This document shows, one piece after another, positions 1 through 12,431 of a stretch of 64,000 bases of DNA. The stretch comes from Hirudo medicinalis (taxonomy: Eukaryota > Annelida > Clitellata > Hirudinida > Hirudinidae), in contig MPNW01000172.1 of NCBI GenBank assembly GCA_011800805.1, forward strand, positions 62,001-126,000. Reading direction: 5' to 3'. The position numbers and the translations under genes are program-made. Under the pieces are notes generated by a model. That model saw only the letters and a program-made list of their open reading frames with translations. It was not told the origin of the DNA and searched no databases. Numbering within the stretch: the stretch's first letter is position 1; each line of letters begins with the position of its first letter.

Positions 1-241
1 GACAATGGAATGTGCACAAAATTAAAATTTATGTGCTTCTGATAGTATGCCTTGGAGCTATATAAATGAGATAAAAATATAATTTTCAAGAACAATTAGT
101 GAAAATATTATTTAGAAAATTACAGACATGTTTCAGCACATTTCATGGAAAAATCTATGCAGATTTATAGGCATTTTAGTTTATTTAAACCTTCATGATA
201 TCAATGTCACATTGATAAGCAGTCAGATATTGATGACATAC

Positions 242-1019
242 CCAGTGAGCTGAAAAATATATTCCTTTAATGCTGTTAGCTAGCACATCTGAGCAATCCA
301 ACAGTTCTCCATTTTTTATAAATTTCTGTCTAAAACATTCTTCTAAGGTTGGTTCTCTCCACGGAAAATTATCTCCATTGAGGTCCTGTGAAATGTGGTC
401 CCGGCCATGTGTTGTTATTAACTCAGAGTTACATCCATCCACCAAAACCAGACATGGTATTTCTTTGACACAGAACTTCCTTGACAGTTTTTTCTGTTTT
501 CAAGTGCACAACTCAAAGTTCATGTTTATTCATTTTTATACTTTATTATTCACAAACACCAAATGCCTAATTACCCCACATTTACATTTTATAACTGGCT
601 ATTCAAGCAATATTACTGAAGTAAAGTAAGAAAAAATAAAAACTTGTTTAAACAATCATATTTGTAGCATAATAACGTTGTAATCTAACCCTCAACTTGT
701 GGTTCTTAAAAGAAATCGCCGACCATGGAGTATTCTTTATACTCTCCTCAAAGCCATTCGAATCTACATCGGAACTAACTGATATAACTTCAAAATGATG
801 AACGCCATTTAGAGGCTTGCCTTTATTCAATCTATTTTGCAGTCGTTCGTAAAATAAAATTAGAAGTTCAGTGAAGGCGACGCAGGGTTCACACCATGAG
901 GCTGAAAAATAAAATCCAATGACGGTTCCACTATTCTTTAATCCTTCATAAATCTTTGAAACATCGAATTTATCGTTTGATGTCAAATTATTTCCAATAA
1001 GTTCCGATATGCTGCACAT
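242..1019 (-). CDS. NXN: Nucleoredoxin, 5' part (gene runs off left edge)
   Basis: Thioredoxin-fold oxidoreductase; in vertebrates nucleoredoxin binds Dishevelled and reduces oxidised targets. Exon 1 is about 654-1019, starting at the ATG complementary to 1017-1019. It encodes the first thioredoxin-like domain with an intact redox motif SASWCEPC and the family segments FEVISVSSD and TPWSAISFKNH. Exon 2 (about 242-462) encodes CLVLVDG, the FPW motif and the start of the second thioredoxin domain, ending at YFSAHW. A clean donor (GTATGT, 241 downward) sits exactly where the next exon should supply CPPC, so the rest lies left of position 1. The first domain has a real CxxC, whereas the vertebrate first domain is degenerate. 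Odd: the visible donor at 653 (phase 0) and acceptor near 463 do not join in frame, so this junction is unresolved (small exon, unusual splice site or 1-nt error). Family identity is firm; the junction is not. Confidence 0.85.
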
Positions 1020-2776
1020 CGCTCAAAACATCACAACCTCAAAAGCAATGGAACAGATATGGATGAAGCCATTAACGCTCACTGCTCATCCAGCTCTGTT
1101 GATGGAAAAATAATTATCAGGGGTGGACCGGAATTAGACAAATTTAATCTTTCGATTGCAATGAATCTCTTCACCTTCATTTTCATGCAAGGAAGAATCA
1201 CATTTATATACCGGTATACATTTATGTATTGGTATAAGTTTAAGAACGTATGGGAGTACTTTAATAGACAGAACCCTTTCTCAAGAAAGGTTATTAGCAT
1301 TCTTCTCTTCATAATAGTTTAACCACATTCTGAAATAATTTTACAATTGCCTGGAGGACATTAAAACCAGACTCTGTGATCACATTAATGATTTTAATCA
1401 CATGATCACATGATTTTTTAAGTTTGTCTCATTAAGTGGGAATCTGTTTACATGCTGTGCTGCTAGACATTACACTGCATTATTTTTGTACCAATTAAGC
1501 TAAGAACGTCGTGCCACTTCGTTGACAAGGTTCAAGAGTACTAGATTCAAGACTGATAGTTAATATATTGATGCCCTCGTTGAGAAACACACGATTCAGG
1601 TCTCGATGTTGAGAGAGTTCTGCAAGTGCATCGGAGTTCAACTTCTGCTCAAGGAATATTAGCTCGATAGCAATCCAACAAGCAGTCCTTCGGAACGTCT
1701 TCCCCTTCGTGAAACTATTATTTGCAAATATTAAGTTATAACAGTTTGTCTTATTTGATTTATTGTCCATTGTGAGCCTCTACTTCAAGTCATTGTATTT
1801 CAAGGCTATCACATGATTACACGTCTTCACCTTTGGAGAAGAGACTCTTAATTTCTTAAACAAACAATTTTTAAAGTCTCCCTGTGTTCGTCGATTCTTC
1901 CTATATCTTTAAGTGCATTAAGCACTAATAGGGAGAAAAGTCATAAGATTACTTTTTATTATATTGCTTTTTTTAGTAATTTTTTAGTGAATCAAAACTT
2001 ATTGTTTTGCATATTTTTTTGAAGTTATGTAAGAATCATGCTTAAAATATAATAAGCCAATGCCAAGTAAATATAAGATTTCAATAAATATGAACGAAAT
2101 ATTTGTGTTATAATTCTTCCTTCAATTGAATTTCCCTCCTAGAGGGATTCACATCTGTCTGGGTTTTGCCTTTAGACATCATCATTTCTTCCATGTTTCA
2201 GTTATTTTTTGTGCTTATGTTTAATGTTAAAATAAAGTCAAAAGTCACGCTAAAATGCAATTTTTTTGAGTTGCTCCACCGCTCGGGTATTCCTCTGGTT
2301 AACATGTTTGATGCAATCGCAATTCTGTCTTTATTGCAATATTCTCATCGGCCAAAGTGTGGCCTTATGATTCAGTAACAAACTTACTGATTGACTTGCA
2401 TATAATTGCATAATTGATGATGGATGACATCTTAATTAAAAATCTCTTGCTTTTATTTAATGCCTTAAAGGACAAAAATTATTTGTCTAATAGGTTATCC
2501 ATCTTGGTTAAACTATTAAATGCTACCAATACTTAAGTAAATAATAGTAATTATTCGTATGTAGAAGGGAGAAAAGTCTACCACCTTATTACGAATTATT
2601 TCTATTTAATTTTGAAACGTGCAACTGTTGCAATATTTTGTTTTTGTTTTTTGAGTTAAATATTGATTTGGCATTTTTAAGTCATTTTTTTTTAGTAAGG
2701 TTCGTTAGAGAACAGCAGAAATTTATTGATGGGCGGAGACTCCACCCTTGTTTACTTTTTGTTAGGAAGTTTCAGA
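1020..2776. other. Intergenic region between NXN and ceramide synthase
   Basis: The 5' ends of nucleoredoxin (-) and ceramide synthase (+) face away from each other across about 1.75 kb, so both promoters should lie here. The stretch is AT-rich. A short minus-strand open frame at 1495-1770 (91 codons, less AT-rich than its surroundings) has no family signature I recognise and no convincing neighbouring exon. No RNA gene or transposon was recognised. Confidence 0.5.
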
Positions 2777-5700
2777 ATGGAAGTGGTTGGGATGTTTTAT
2801 GAGTGGTTTTGGGATGAATCGTTTTGGTTGCCGGGAAACGTTTCATGGAAAAGTTTAGAACGAAACGATGAAGAATATTATCCTCAAGTTTCTGATTTGA
2901 AAATAGTCTTTCCATTGGCTGGTTTTTTATATTTTGTAAGATGTGTCTGGGAAAGGTATGCTCCTTAAAAGCATTCATTAATTGTAAATGACTAATATTT
3001 GTTTAACTGAATAAGTTTTAGTTTAGCTACTTCAAATACTTTAAAGATTTGCTAAAATTTAAAAACCTTTCATTCGTGGCATTTAATATGAGCAACATTT
3101 TTTGGCCATTTGAATGTATGTGTTATGCCTTTTATTAGTATGTTCATTTATGATTGCTTTTCACATCAAGAATGATTTTTTTAAGGTCTGTAGCACTTCA
3201 CATTGGAAGATACTACAACATTAAAGAACAAACTCCCAGAAAGATACCATACAATGAAGTTCTTGAGCAAGCATTTAGGAAACATGGCAAGACATTTCCT
3301 TTACCTGACATTGCAAAGGTAAGACAGAAAATTTTCATACAAGTTAATTACAGTGAAAGCTATCGATGAGCAAATTTCTTATTTGTAAATGCATTTCATG
3401 TGAGATTGGATTGATTTATTTTAAAGAGAAAGAATTTGACATTTCATCATTTTTTGCTTGCTTTTCATTAAAGAATCAAACTTTATAGAGATTGTTAGAC
3501 ATTTAACATGAACAGTGGCTGCCGATGTTGTTAGTGCTAGAAAAATGAAGTTGTCACCAAGTTTCCATATGTTTACCTTGGAAAGATAAATGGTCCACAT
3601 TTCATTCCTTATTCAATTCTACATACTTTGTCTTGCACTTTCAAATTCAGTTTCCTTATTATAATCAATCTCTAATTTCTTTAAAGATGATAATATTAAA
3701 TTAGGATTTATCAACATTTTTTTATTAAAATGTTTCTTAGGTTCTTGCCCAGGAAGCAAATATGACGTATGGCCAGGCTGAAAGATGGTGGAGGAAGAGA
3801 GCCATCCACAGCAAACCTGCAAAGATGCAGAGATTCACTGAAACATGGTCAGTATTTTTGTTTCCAAAAGTTATTTTTACACAACTAATTAAGATAGTTG
3901 AATATTATTTCTCAGTGTGAACCATGAATGTTTTATAATTTAATCAATTAACTCATGACTCATAGTGGCCTTGCAGATTTAATGCTGGTGATTGTAATAA
4001 TTCTCTATATTCCAACCTTAAGACTAGTTTATTATTTTATTTACTTTGCTTTTGTTTAATTCAATTGTGAGAATTCTTAAAATATGCATTAACCATGCTT
4101 TTGAATGGTCTACTTTTTATGGATGCAATCTCGAAGACATTTACTATTCATTTATAAACTTCCAGAGTTAGTTATAGAGACTAATGACTCTCAAGAAGAA
4201 GAGTTAAAATTTAATCAAATAAACATTTTTTGTTCATACTACTTTCAGCTTAACATGCTGAAAATCTGCTTGACTCATGTGAACTTGTTTCAAAATTTCT
4301 AGCCTAATTTGATCTCACTGATATTTCCTTTCTGGTGCAAAATAAATATGAGTAGGCGGGTATTATTTTGAAATGTTGTTAATTGCATCCTCGTTCTAAA
4401 ACCTTTCATTTGAGTTATTGGTTGAGATGTATCTTTTCTATGACTAGCTTAAATCCATTTGTTGTTGATATGGGAATCATGTGAAGAACATAATTGTTTG
4501 AATAATTTTGTGGCAGTCAAATTTTAATGATTTATATACTAAACCCATGCTTAATGTCTTAAGTACTGGTTTTGCTTCTAACAGTACTTATTTATATTCC
4601 ATGTGCCCTTTACAAGCCTAAGCAGGTTCTTTACATCAGTAGTAGTGACTATTTCAGCTTGTTTATACACTCTCATGTATAGTCGAAAATCATTAAATCA
4701 TTTATAGAAAGTATCATTTTTAGTGACTCACCTTCAGTGGCCTTGAAGTCCTTTAGGACTTACGCCACTTTAAATTTGTCAAACAATAATAACTAAACTT
4801 GTTAAACATACAAAGTCCTCTGGGCATGTATTGTGAATAACAAGTAGCCGCATTAGCATTTGTCAGTAGTTGTTTGAAATAGAAGAATCCTTTGCTCTTT
4901 CTTCCATCATTCCTCTCATAATAAAATCCACTGTGACTTCAAAATTTCATTTTCTGTGAGTTCAGTTAAAATTTGTGGGTTTAAATATCTTAGGCAATGT
5001 TGCCAATGCACAATTATTTAAGGCATGCCAAATTGATAACCTGATACCATTGGGTGAATGAGCTTTTGATGCAGAAAATTGCTTAAAAGTTACAGATTGA
5101 AACATGGAAAATTGATTGAATCTGTAAACTTTGGTTTTCGTGGCATCTTGGGTCTTGTGCTTTGTCTATTTAATTCTTTGTTTGTGTTTCTTCAGATTCA
5201 TCGAATGTATATATGCAATCGAATTCAGCAGATGCTAAATTTAGATTACACCAAACTTTACAGTTCTCTCGAGTTATTTAATAAATCAAATAAATTTCTT
5301 GAGGGTTTAAAGTGCAAAATAGCTCATAAATATGAGAAGAATGTCTATCAGGATTCTGTAATATGTGTGTTATTTATGAGGCAGAATTGATCGATGACAA
5401 CATCTGCTTTTAAAATTGAGCTTTTAAGTAGATCTCCTTGTGTGCATGTGCTACAGAAATTGTTTTTGTCTCCCTGATTTTACAATATATTTTTTACCAC
5501 TTTCTTGCAGTTGGAGGTTTTTGTATTATTTCCTGTCATTCTGGAGCGGTCTGTTTGTGCTATGGAACGTGAGTGTTTTTATTTTTTCCAGACATACAGA
5601 ATGGTGTAATGTTGTCATCATCATCATCATCGCCACCACCACCATCATCATCGTCATCAATAATTTTTTTTCAGAAACCATGGTTATGGGATACAAAAGA

Positions 5701-6397
5701 ATGCTGGAATGGATTCCCAAAACAGGTTTTTTTTGTAAAATTAGTTTTAAAATAATTTTCCACTCATTAATTGATGGCCAGACTTTTTCCATGAATTGCA
5801 GCATGTCTCCATGGACATTAGGATATATTACATGATCCAACTGAGCTTCTATGTCTCTCTCATATTTTCACTTTTTAAGGATGTCAGAAGAAAAGTGAGT
5901 TTCAAATGTTTTGCAGTGCTTGTTGTTTCTCTTGAGCATGTTGCAGCTTTCTGATGGCTCTAGCTTTTGTTGAGTGAAATGTGATCTATCTTTTCAATTT
6001 TTCATATTTGCTTCATATTTTTAGCAACTTAATAGTTTTTAATTGCATCAGTATTGAAAATGAAAGTAGAGCCTCATACATATTTATTATTAAAAACTTT
6101 ATTCCCCAAGGCAAAGCAGCTACTGATGATGGGTTTTTTATTTTAACATTCTTCCTGTTGGGAAATTGAAAGATTAAAGTATCACTTTAAGCTGAAATTT
6201 CAGAAATGTTTTTCAGGATTTTCAGCAGATGATAGTTCATCATTTTGCAACTGTCTTACTGATGGTCATGTCTTGGTGCAACAACATGGTCAGAGTGGGG
6301 TCCTTGGTGCTTTGCCTTCATGACACTGTTGACTATTGGCTTGAGGTTCATTTGCACATTTTCATGATGCTTATTATTGGTATTATTATTATTATTA

Positions 6398-6428
<31 letters not shown>

Positions 6429-9400
6429 GTATCTAGGAATTTCCACTTACTGAATACTTTCATTAACCCATGGATGCCTAAGGGGGGGTACAATTGTACC
6501 CCAGAGTTTCTTTTTTTGAAATCCTAGAATCACTTTTAGAAATTTTGTCCTGAAGTTTTGTGAGAATTATCTTCAACATGTGTGTGATAACAGCATGTAA
6601 ATATTTTTTTATAAGGGTGAAAAGCCTTTTTTGCACGAATTATCAAAAGACATGGGGTACATTTGTACCCCCCGTTAGGCAANAGAATTATCTTCAACAT
6701 GTGTGTGATAACAGCATGTAAATATTTTTTTATAAGGGTGAAAAGCCTTTTTTGCACGAATTATCAAAAGACATGGGGTACATTTGTACCCCCCGTTAGG
6801 CAATAAAATTCCTTACAGTCATATTCACAAACGTTAATTTTTTTTGTAGCAATTACAATATTACTTATGACATAACATGTAACACATATTGCATGCAACA
6901 TACATAATATAAAATATGGCATACTGTTCATACATTCCGAAGAAAAACAGAAACGTTATTCTTCTGTCTTCTCAGCGTCAAGGTGCAGCAGTGGAAGGAG
7001 AAGAGCATGATTTCAAGCCAGAAATGATCTTAGATTATAATAAAACAAAGAGTGCTGTGGATAATCTGGATAAACTTGTGTGTGAGTACAGGTGTCTGCG
7101 GACGAGTAGACGGTGGCCACTAGCCTTGTTCTTCGACTTCGTCGATATTGCAAGTCACAATGCCTTCTGTGCTTGGTCAGATCGTGAACCAAATTACAAC
7201 GTGGGAAAGTCTCATAGATGCCGACTCTTTCTCATGCAACTGGCTGAAGATATGGCGAGGCCATTGATAGATGGAAGGGCAAGAAACCCAGTCGGAATTC
7301 AAGAACCTATTCTTGCAGACATACGCATGTCTATTCCTGTTGAGCATCGCATTGCGAGACATATAAGACCTCAGGAAAATAAAACTATTGGAAGATGTGC
7401 TGTATGTGCTCGTGGTCAGACCGTAAAAGCCGTTCGAAATATGACATTTGCAACAACTTTATTTGCTGGGAACATTCAGAAAAGAAAACGGTTATAGTTT
7501 GTGACGACTGCGCTGCGGGAGCAGTGTGATAGACTGAAGAAATGTTAAAACAAAAGAGGAAAAAATGAATGAAAGAAGGAATGTTAAAGCTGTTATTAAC
7601 TGTATAATGACTGTAAAGTGTAATTGTAATTATTAATACTTATAGGTTTTATTAACAACAAAAACGAACGATTTCTTATTATTAGTGTTGATAAACATTC
7701 ACGTCTGTTTTATTGCATGTGACACTAACAAATAAACATTCATTTATGATTAAATTTTGGAAAATATCACTTTTAGTTAAATATGTACAAAATATTAGCA
7801 TTCGGTCATTTTAAAACAAATAAATGTAGTGAAATACAACCCTTCTGTATAGCAACATTCATTACAGCAGTTCCATGTTTATAAGCATTGTTAGATAGCG
7901 CTGTGGAATAAATGTTTTATGAAAACTATATTTTTATATCCTCTAAACCTGTGCAGAGTGACAGATAAATTAGTTTTATTAACAAACTTTCAGTTGATGC
8001 TCAGTAACCATAAATGTTTCGGGGTACACTTGTACCCCCCCTCAGCTAAAACTGGAAGTTTTGTCACCTTAGGCATCCAAGGGTTAAAATGGAACATTTA
8101 ATTATCGAAGGGACAAAATGATTGCAAATATATTTTCACCAATCTCTATCCTATTTATTCATCATGCCTTAGTTGTGGTTCCTACTTACGGCTGTAACAT
8201 GTTCACAACGTAACTTTAATTACTAATGTTAAATTGTAACTCTTCAGTGGTAAATTGGTTAAGTTTTTTTATTTTCTTAAGAAAGTAATCATTGAAGGAA
8301 AGGCAATTACATACTCCAGTCTTCTCCATTTTAAGTGCTTATCTTCATGATGCACTTGTATGGATAATACCTACATAGATAATAATGATTGTTGTATCCT
8401 TACTTTTATGTTTGTTTATTGTGTACAACTAAATATAAGAAGTGTGAGAGATCAACTTGGGAAGGGAATTATTTATTTAGTAAATAATCTTTTCGAGGTC
8501 ACAACAAAAGATACTGAATATTATATTACAATATAATAAATACCTAAACCTAATTATATAATAATTATCCTAATTATTATACCAACAATGATAATTATTA
8601 TTAATATTGTAAGTAACATGATTGCAATATTTATTCGCTGTACAGATAGAAGCTAGGTGATTGCCCTGCTTCAATCATCTTGAACAATTGATCAATAACA
8701 TTTATTGATATTCATGTTGTTGCTAAATACAATCCATAAATGATACCTATCATAATGCCAGTCCCACATTGATTTTAATAGGGGGCCAAGCTGGCAAATT
8801 ACCTTCATTACAATAAAGTTTGCGACGTCCTTTTCTTAATATTTGCCTTGTTGTGGTTTGTTAGCAGACTGGTCATCTATCCTTTAAGGTGAATTCTTTG
8901 TATTATTTCTCTATATGCAATTTTCACTTATTTATGATATTATGTTATGTGTCATCCACTTGCCTATGCAAATGCAAGTATTAATTTAATGATACATGGG
9001 TATTGTGAGTTTTTTAATTAAATCATGCAATTTTAAAATGGAATGTGTAACATGTATTTTCCAGGATATTGAACTCCACATGGTTTGAATGCCATGAACT
9101 GCTTGGAGACTTTACTTCTCACTACATCTTCAACATCTTACTCTCCCTTCTCTTCATCCTCCACATCATCTGGTTTTGTACAATCATGAAGATGGTGCTC
9201 AAGTTCATGGTCAAAGGAAAGGTAGGCTTTCCCAAGACTTGCATCATCCCACTGTTTAATTGTTTTTCAAATATTTCTTCAGGTGGAGAAAGATGGCAGG
9301 AGTGACACAGAATCTTCTTCAAGTTCTGAAGAGGCAACCAAGACTGAGGATGGTAATTATTATTATGGTACTGAAGACCACAATGTAAGGCTGAGAGCTT

Positions 9401-9456
9401 CTTTAAAGAATTTGGAGTCAGAATTTGGTAAAAACAAGAACGGTGTGGTTTCATGA
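2777..9456 (+). CDS. Ceramide synthase (Lag1/TLC family), 10 exons, complete
   Basis: ER multi-pass enzyme that N-acylates sphinganine/sphingosine with acyl-CoA to make (dihydro)ceramide. Exons: 2777-2955, 3186-3318, 3741-3847, 5511-5568, 5675-5725, 5802-5894, 6217-6345, 8782-8888, 9065-9221, 9283-9456; phases all agree, total 395 aa, normal for CERS2-6. Order: N-terminal WFWDESFWLPGNVSW with an NVS glycosylation sequon, first membrane segment, Hox-like region (about 75-140, including RWWRKRA), then the TLC domain. Exon 7 carries the Lag1p motif: the HH pair in MIVHHFAT and the acidic pair in LCLHDTVD. Exon 8 (AKLANY, SRLVIYPL) is easily missed. The last exon encodes an acidic Ser-rich tail (SDTESSSSSEE), like the CK2-phosphorylated tail of mammalian CERS. 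Start: MEVVG at 2777; Met at 2792 is also possible. Intron 7 holds the piggyBac relic. Paralogue number cannot be assigned. Confidence 0.95.
6381..6428. repeat. ATT/TTA microsatellite
   Basis: Nearly pure trinucleotide ATT run in ceramide synthase intron 7, shortly before the piggyBac insertion point. Confidence 0.9.
6563..6803. repeat. 120-bp direct duplication around a single N
   Basis: Positions 6563-6682 and 6684-6803 look the same base for base by eye, separated by one N at 6683. This is the typical trace of two contig ends that overlap but were joined without merging; a genuine tandem duplication inside the piggyBac element is the alternative. Confidence 0.85.
6916..7530 (+). pseudogene. 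piggyBac transposase, C-terminal fragment
   Basis: Remnant of a piggyBac transposase (DDE_Tnp_1_7 family). The segment YNKTKSAVDNLDKLVCEY matches the conserved YNK...VDxxD motif holding the last catalytic Asp, followed by the W-P-LALFFDFVDIASHNAF stretch. The frame stays open to a TAG at 7495-7497. The cysteine-rich C-terminal domain then continues in another frame (CNNFICWEH, then VCDDCAAG, to the TGA at about 7528-7530), so a frameshift lies near 7420-7435. The N-terminal two thirds, including the first two catalytic Asp residues, are absent. Not functional as assembled. Confidence 0.85.
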
Positions 9457-10870
9457 ACAATGTGAAGAGTCCCTGTTTTTTTAACTAATTAAATTATTTG
9501 TCTTTTGCATTTGCTACATTTTGATGTCACGAATGTGTGTTGACATGGTGAAAGTATTGATAATATAATTGAAGATGTCCTTTTATGGTGTCAGAATTGA
9601 TCACACCAATCTGCTAATTAAGATATTTTTTACTTATATTTTTGACTCATTGATCTTGAAAGATGCAAAGCAGAGTTTGCATCAACATGAACCGAGACAA
9701 TGATGAGCAAAGAATTTATTTTTATGCTTTGAGGTGCCTTCAATGTCTTTGTTTGATGCAAAATATTTTCACTTGTTTAAGGCCATCTTGTCATTTTAGG
9801 TGTTGCATTGCACTTGTCAGCAGTCTGCCATTTGGATTTTTGTTGCAAATCATGTTGGTGACTTCTTTTCAGAAGATTTCATGAATGAATATTTGTAAAT
9901 TAATACAACTATCATAGCTTTGTAACATAACGGGGCTGAATTGCTTTTTTGGTTGTAAAAATTGTGACCACCAACTTGAATTTTGAAATACATGTCGTTA
10001 TATGAGTGGCCATAGTGACATGGCATCATTTCATTTTTTCTGAAGATGTATTTTCTAAAGCAGTGCTTTATTTTAAAAATCAATGAAAGCCCAAGTTTTT
10101 AATTTTTCCACATAAGGCAAACTGACTCAAAACCGCCTGTGCCAAATCATAGGGACATGAAGATAGCTTCGAGACCCAATGTGATTGTATAGCCAGTGCC
10201 ACCACAAAGCTTGTGCTTGGATAAATAGGAATACTTTATGAGTTTACCATAAACATCAATGTTTGGGGATGAACATTTAGTTTGAAGAATTTGGGCAGGA
10301 GGTTTGACAGCCATTAACTTCCTTAGGGTATGATTTAATTCAGTGCAATTAAACTTGGAACAATTTCTTGAATGAAAAAAAGAATAAAATTGATGAAGAT
10401 TACATTGCTTCTCTGCAAATGCATCTATCTCTGTAATCATCTTGAACTCAGAACAAATTGTGCTTCACTGAGTCATGATGGTGACGAATTATAGCAATGA
10501 TGAGTTATAGCGATGATTAGGAAGGAATGTAATGGAAAACTTGAAAGATCATCTGAATACTTTCCAGATGCATTTGATCAAACTTAATCCAAAAAAATTA
10601 CCAAACTTCACCAAAAATTTGATCCTGTATTGCACGATTGCCATTGAATAAAGAAATTGACAAAAGAAAATTGGGTTGAAAGTGAAATTGATGGAAGCAT
10701 TATACAGAATGATGATAATTTTGCAATAAGAATCATCATTAATAAAGTCCACAATTAATAATAAAAACTTGCTAAAAGATGGTTGAGACAGCAACATCAC
10801 AAAATATCTATTTCAGAACTGAAAACTTCTAAATTTGATGGAGTTTCAATAATTTTTGAGATATAAAAAG
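9457..10870. other. Convergent 3' region between ceramide synthase and arfaptin
   Basis: About 1.4 kb containing the 3' UTRs of two tail-to-tail genes. Small open frames on the minus strand (9850-10083, 10147-10440, 10549-10800) show no recognisable domain, no plausible splice partners and AT-driven composition. I call no gene here. Confidence 0.5.
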
Positions 10871-12431
10871 TTATTCATTATTTTCTAGCCAAGAGCGAGC
10901 CATAGTCGGTCTAAATTCATAATGGGAGGATATTTCACCCAAATTGTCTCCAGCCTCTCTGGCACGTTTCATGAGTGCTTCTTGTAATATCATCAAGTTC
11001 CTTTTTAGAACTTTGTTCTGAAATTTTTCAAACACCTATGCAAAATTTAATTAGAAATTGAATTAATTCTGCTATTTCTGACCTTGTTTTCTTCAACAAG
11101 TTTCATTTTGGTGCAAAGATCTGCTCGAGCTTTGTTGAACTTGTCCAGATGAGTACGAAATTTGTCTCAGCCTCTGATATTTTGGCTTCGTTTCCATTGG
11201 CATGCTTTTTACCTTCCTCATACTGAACACGATATGCATCATACTCCATCCTTATAAAAGTAACTTTACACATTTAAATTTTAAAAAGTTTTGAAAGACA
11301 TGATACGTGAGAACAAAAAGCTTTGAAAGACATGTTGTATTAACCTTATCGCATCATACTGTCGAATGGACAGGATGCAATCTTCAATTGTTTTGTTGCT
11401 CAGGGTGGCCATATTATCACAGAACATATTGATAACACCTTTTTGGAATACAATTTATAAATTTCAATGTTTGAAGAAAATTTGGTAATATCCAATCAGT
11501 ACAATAACTATGCAACAATATGATATTAAAGTTGAATAAATACTGCGAGTACATGAGAGCAGTTGTGATGACTTTAATCCAATGAGTTTAAAAATGTCAT
11601 ATTCACCTTCCAAAGCAACATTGGACTTATGCAGGCTTCTGAACATTTCACCATTGCAGGCCATCTCCTGTTTGTAGTCAGAGGTGCCCTTAAGTGACAT
11701 CTCACCCAAGACCAAACTAAACTCCTTTTGTGCCAATGTTAAAGCTGCCAAACTTTTTGAAATGTTCTGGCACTGGAAAATGGAGCGCTTTTAATCAACA
11801 TCTTTCAATAAGTCATATTGAACGTTTAAATTATATTTTACATGGTTTTGAAGGGAATTGCATGTTTTCTTGCTTTCCTCCAGCATGTCAATCTGTCGTT
11901 CGAGATCTACATCGATGGTTTTGGTTCCAAACCCAAAGTTTTCTGACAACAACTGCTTGGTGTAGACAAGAGTGGATTTGGACCATTCTTTGAGTGAGTA
12001 TCTCCTCCCCAGTGATGTGATGTTTTCCACAACATTCAAACCTGCAATGAAGATTTTTGAAATAATAACTCAAAATACAAATGTTTTGAAATTTCTTAGA
12101 GAAAAATTTTTCTTAGGAAGGAAAACAGTCATACCTAAATAGCCTGGATTTGTGACAACATCAGTGGATTTTCCTGATGGTTCATTGATATCAACATCTT
12201 GAAATTCACTGGCAGGTTGTTTATCACCCTCAACATTTTCCTCTTCTGAATTAGATGATTGAGAAACTTTGTTTGATTGATTATTTGCTGTTCGAGACAA
12301 ATAATAATGCTATCTAATTACAGTTCTTTACTTTATGTTGAATGCAACATACTCTCGGTCTGAACTTTGGTGGATGCGTTGACAACTTCAGACTTAGGAA
12401 TGTTCATATTTGCTGTGGTCTCTCTTTCCAT
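10871..12431 (-). CDS. ARFIP: Arfaptin (AH/BAR domain), 7 coding exons with one frameshift
   Basis: Arfaptins are Golgi/trans-Golgi BAR-domain dimers that bind Arl1, Arf and Rac1 GTPases and sense curved membrane. Exons in transcript order: 12431-12353, 12287-12135, 12041-11842, 11772-11607, 11438-11345, 11250-11083, 11035-10871. The N-terminal ~80 residues are polar and Ser/Glu-rich. The AH domain follows: LNVVENITSLGRRYSLKEW, SKSTLVYTKQLLSENFGFG, the DLERQIDMLEE helix, MATLSNKTIEDC, RQYDAIRMEYDAYR. The last exon ends FRPTMARSWLENNE, matching the family C-terminus (PSWLEE). Exon lengths sum to 1025 nt, one short of 342 codons. In exon 6 the frame breaks at the AAATTT run near 11158-11163 and homology resumes one frame over (THLDKFNKARADLC). 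Either a homopolymer sequencing error or a true loss-of-function allele. Intron 3 is only about 69 bp. ARFIP1 versus ARFIP2 cannot be decided. Confidence 0.9.

Larger units (their letters stand above)
6467..8083 (+). mobile_element. Decayed piggyBac-type DNA transposon
   Basis: Both ends are intact. The left end begins CCCATGGATGCCTAAGG; the right end, reverse-complemented, begins CCCTTGGATGCCTAAGG (one mismatch in 17). Each end abuts TTAA (6463-6466 and 8084-8087), the target duplication diagnostic of piggyBac. A near-perfect palindrome GGGGTACANTTGTACCCC occurs just inside both ends (6485-6502, 8021-8038) and again at 6654 and 6775. Inside is only the C-terminal part of the transposase. A single N at 6683 lies between two 120-bp copies, so internal structure may be partly an assembly artefact. 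It sits wholly within an intron of ceramide synthase, in the host gene's orientation. Confidence 0.93.

Noticed and set aside
5526..5840. Open frame with Met-rich stretch on the minus strand
   Set aside because: Antisense shadow of ceramide synthase exons 4-6 and an ATC microsatellite.
10147..10440. 97-codon minus-strand frame between ceramide synthase and arfaptin
   Set aside because: No recognised domain, no splice context, lies in the convergent UTR region.
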